A DNA stretch of 64,000 nt from VRUE01 sp963704515. Lineage in GTDB: Bacteria; Actinomycetota; Thermoleophilia; Solirubrobacterales; 70-9. The stretch is from contig OY969913.1 in NCBI GenBank assembly GCA_963704515.1, forward strand, positions 2,783,204 to 2,847,203. Reading direction: 5' to 3'. Below the pieces are notes generated by a model. The model ran no database searches. It had not been told where the DNA came from and saw nothing but the letters and a program-made list of their open reading frames with translations. Below, piece after piece: positions 62,791-64,000 of this stretch (positions are counted from its first letter, which is position 1; the number at the start of each line of letters is the position of its first letter). Made by a program: the position numbers and the translations under genes.

Positions 62791-63668
62791 TCGCGATCGG
62801 CGAGTGCTCCGGACGGGTTGCCGAGACGCGGACCGCGCCTCAGGCAGGACTGGGACGCAGTGGCAGTTGCTTCTTCCAACGCTTTGCGGGGGCGTGCTCC
62901 CTGCGAGATCCCATATGCGTAAGCGCCGTGCAGAACGTCCCCAGCCCCCATGGTGTCTACCGCTTCCACGCGAGGCGCGACGAGCTCGACCGCCCGCCCA
63001 TCGATCGAGGCAAGCGTGGGCTCCGAACCCGCGGACACAGCCGCGACCTGCGGTCCCTGTTCAAGCAGTCTCTCCAAGAGCTGAGCGGACGAAATGTCGG
63101 GGTCCAGGGACCGCGAGGCGATCACATGGCTGCATTTCCGCATCAGATCGTAGACGTGATCCTTGTAGCCACCGGGGTCGAAGACCACCGGCGCCCCGCT
63201 CCCGGCGACGCCGCTCAACACCTTCCTGACGATGCTCGGATAGTGAGAGTCGACGACGACGACGACATCGAGACCTTCGAAATCGGGAACGCGGTCAACC
63301 ATCTCCGACTCGTTGAATCCAAGGGCGTTCAGCGAGACGACCGTTCGCCGGCCGGAGCCATCGACGGTGACGCTGGAGGTCGGCAGACTCCCACCCTCTG
63401 CCAAATCGACAACGCGGACGCCGAGCGCGGCCAGATCCTCGCGCGCGGCGGCCGACAGCGTGCCATCCCCAATCGCCGTGAGAAGCGTTGGGCTTCCTCC
63501 CAAGGCAGCGAATGCAACCGCCGCATTCGCAGCCGGGCCCCCGGCGCCGACCCAACGGCCCGCCGCCTGAACCTTCTCATCCGAGTGGGGAAAACGGTCC
63601 ACGTAATGGACCAGGTCGAATGTCGTCAAACCGACAAAAAGGCCCGCTGGAGTCCCGCCGCCCGCCAC
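62787..63668 (-). CDS. PfkB-family carbohydrate/nucleoside kinase
   Basis: A 293-residue ribokinase-fold enzyme. The N-terminal VGLTTFDLVHYVDRFPHSDEKVQAAGRWVGAGGPAANAAVAFAALGG contains the substrate-binding GG(P/N)AAN signature. The C-terminal VEAVDTMGAGDVLHGAYAYGISQG is PfkB signature 2 with the catalytic Asp (GAGD). It has ATP-site residues and normal length. The sugar is unknown. It overlaps a membrane protein gene by 4 nt. Codon use is less GC-rich than the core genes, as in the adjacent TA/kinase operon, so this 60.5-63.7 kb block may be a transferred module. Confidence 0.9.
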   Translation of the reverse strand: MAGGGTPAGLFVGLTTFDLVHYVDRFPHSDEKVQAAGRWVGAGGPAANAAVAFAALGGSPTLLTAIGDGTLSAAAREDLAALGVRVVDLAEGGSLPTSSVTVDGSGRRTVVSLNALGFNESEMVDRVPDFEGLDVVVVVDSHYPSIVRKVLSGVAGSGAPVVFDPGGYKDHVYDLMRKCSHVIASRSLDPDISSAQLLERLLEQGPQVAAVSAGSEPTLASIDGRAVELVAPRVEAVDTMGAGDVLHGAYAYGISQGARPRKALEEATATASQSCLRRGPRLGNPSGALADRE

Positions 63669-63717
63669 GAAGCCAAAAGCCTAGCGGCTGGAGGGTGAGC
63701 CGATCAGGATGTCGAGA

Positions 63718-63831
63718 CTACTCCTGCACGGCGTTGTCCCGCCGATGGCGCCGCAGGACCGGGGCGAGGTAGCCGATCAGGGCGCCGACGCCCGAGGCGC
63801 GCCAGTTTGTCCGCTTGCGCTCCCCGGACAT
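63718..63831 (-). CDS. Possible small basic protein of 37 residues
   Basis: From an ATG at 63829-63831 the minus strand encodes 37 residues. They begin MSGERKRTNWRASGVGAL and continue through IGYLAPVLRRHRR to a short acidic end. This gives a basic N-terminus, a short amphipathic or membrane-associated helix (GALIGYLAPVL) and a basic tail. AGGATTGGCGGCGG stands before the ATG. It lies 49 nt before the PfkB start and about 85 nt after the CysA-like stop, on the same strand as both. Small size makes chance possible. Confidence 0.35.
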   Translation of the reverse strand: MSGERKRTNWRASGVGALIGYLAPVLRRHRRDNAVQE

Positions 63832-63863
63832 CCGCCGCCAATCCTAGATGGCGCTCCAAATTC

Positions 63864-63916
63864 GCTCCGGTGCGCCTTATGTGGCTATAGACCAAATAAG
63901 GCGCACCGGAACGAGC
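63864..63916. repeat. Dispersed palindromic repeat, family A, copy 2
   Basis: TCCGGTGCGCCTTAT (63866-63880) pairs perfectly with ATAAGGCGCACCGGA (63896-63910), loop 15 nt. It shares the loop core and right arm with the copy at 5849-5903. It follows directly the stop of the CysA-like gene (63917), consistent with a terminator use. Confidence 0.8.
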
Positions 63917-64000
63917 TCAGGCGGCAATGGCCCCGCTGAAGCTCTTCGCCTGGCCCGGCCGCAGGTAGACGATCTGGCCCTGGCGCAGCTCGAGCTTCTG
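63917..64000 (-). CDS. C-terminal end of a CysA-like sulfate/thiosulfate ABC ATPase (partial)
   Basis: Only 27 residues are visible. They begin QKLELRQGQIVYLRPGQA, end in GAIAA, and stop with TGA at 63917-63919. The 'LELRQGQIVYLRPGQ' stretch is like the TOBE-type end of CysA ('leL..Gq.vyvrP'). The remainder lies beyond the window edge, so the identification is tentative. A family-A palindromic repeat begins at the stop. Confidence 0.45.
   Translation of the reverse strand, partial: QKLELRQGQIVYLRPGQAKSFSGAIAA

Noticed and set aside
1..64000. CRISPR arrays, insertion-sequence transposases, integrases, phage genes, rRNA genes
   Set aside because: I looked for regularly spaced repeats, transposase DDE/HUH signatures and rRNA-like sequence and found none.

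Overview
The window is a GC-rich, gene-dense stretch of bacterial chromosome. It looks like an actinomycete, and I infer class Thermoleophilia (Solirubrobacterales-like). The reasons are extreme GC at third codon positions, two F420-type luciferase-like oxidoreductases, ergothioneine genes, ECF sigma/anti-sigma pairs, a cyclic-nucleotide-domain thioredoxin-reductase-like protein, a DUF5679 zinc ribbon, and many genes whose start codon lies 6-10 nt after a TANNNT -10 box with no Shine-Dalgarno (leaderless mRNA). Most of the window is ordinary chromosome with very short intergenic gaps. The unusual signals are in the few non-coding spaces. || Layout. 1-3.9 kb: type IV pilus motors (pilB partial, a membrane thioredoxin-like protein, pilT) and the primary sigma factor gene, whose promoter carries a LexA-box-like site and whose leader carries a terminator-like hairpin. 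3.9-13.6 kb: YihY membrane protein, glpX, an LLM oxidoreductase, a GNAT/ADP-forming acyl-CoA synthetase divergent from an HDAC-family deacetylase, egtB-egtD, and an SDR. 13.6-15.7 kb: a surface protein and an AbiEi/DUF559 protein whose gene starts and ends inside copies of a palindromic repeat. 15.7-28 kb: three-gene proton-translocating transhydrogenase, LLM enzyme, P-type ATPase, a thioesterase/BVMO/crotonase operon, a degenerate RelE/ParE toxin, the cNMP-TrxR-like enzyme, and a thiolase. 28-33.9 kb: small membrane and zinc-ribbon proteins, an ECF sigma/anti-sigma/lipoprotein operon, PlsC, a structured non-coding gap of about 0.7 kb, a PAS-MBL pair, and an HD alarmone-hydrolase-like protein. 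33.9-40.7 kb: methionine-salvage enzymes, a permease behind a CsoR-type operator, and an OpuC-type osmoprotectant ABC operon. 40.7-44.4 kb: MarR-MFS and an ABC-2 exporter. 44.4-44.75 kb: the most unusual object in the window, a tRNA-Sec-like/8+4 'allo-tRNA' fold joined to a second structured domain that is antisense to its anticodon arm and shares a strand with a terminator. 44.8-64 kb: DUF2332, a voltage-gated channel with a non-standard filter, acs, an MBL-rhodanese, an NlpC/P60 hydrolase, GAP-family protein, SpoU methylase, FAD oxidoreductase, Usp, PEP synthase, trehalose-type glycosyltransferase, Zn-ADH, VapBC plus a P-loop kinase, a PfkB kinase with a membrane partner, and the C-terminal end of a CysA-like ATPase. 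|| How the parts connect. acs, the Pat-like GNAT fusion and the HDAC protein could together control acetyl-CoA supply and lysine acetylation. Transhydrogenase, glpX and PEP synthase suggest gluconeogenic/NADPH balancing. Ergothioneine synthesis, the F420 enzymes and the FAD reductases suggest redox and stress protection. The opu operon and the trehalose-type glycosyltransferase suggest osmoprotection. || Three window-wide patterns were read directly from the bases: two families of dispersed palindromic repeats; frequent leaderless start signals; and a strong switch of the glutamate codon from GAG in cytosolic genes to GAA in exported or membrane-anchored segments.
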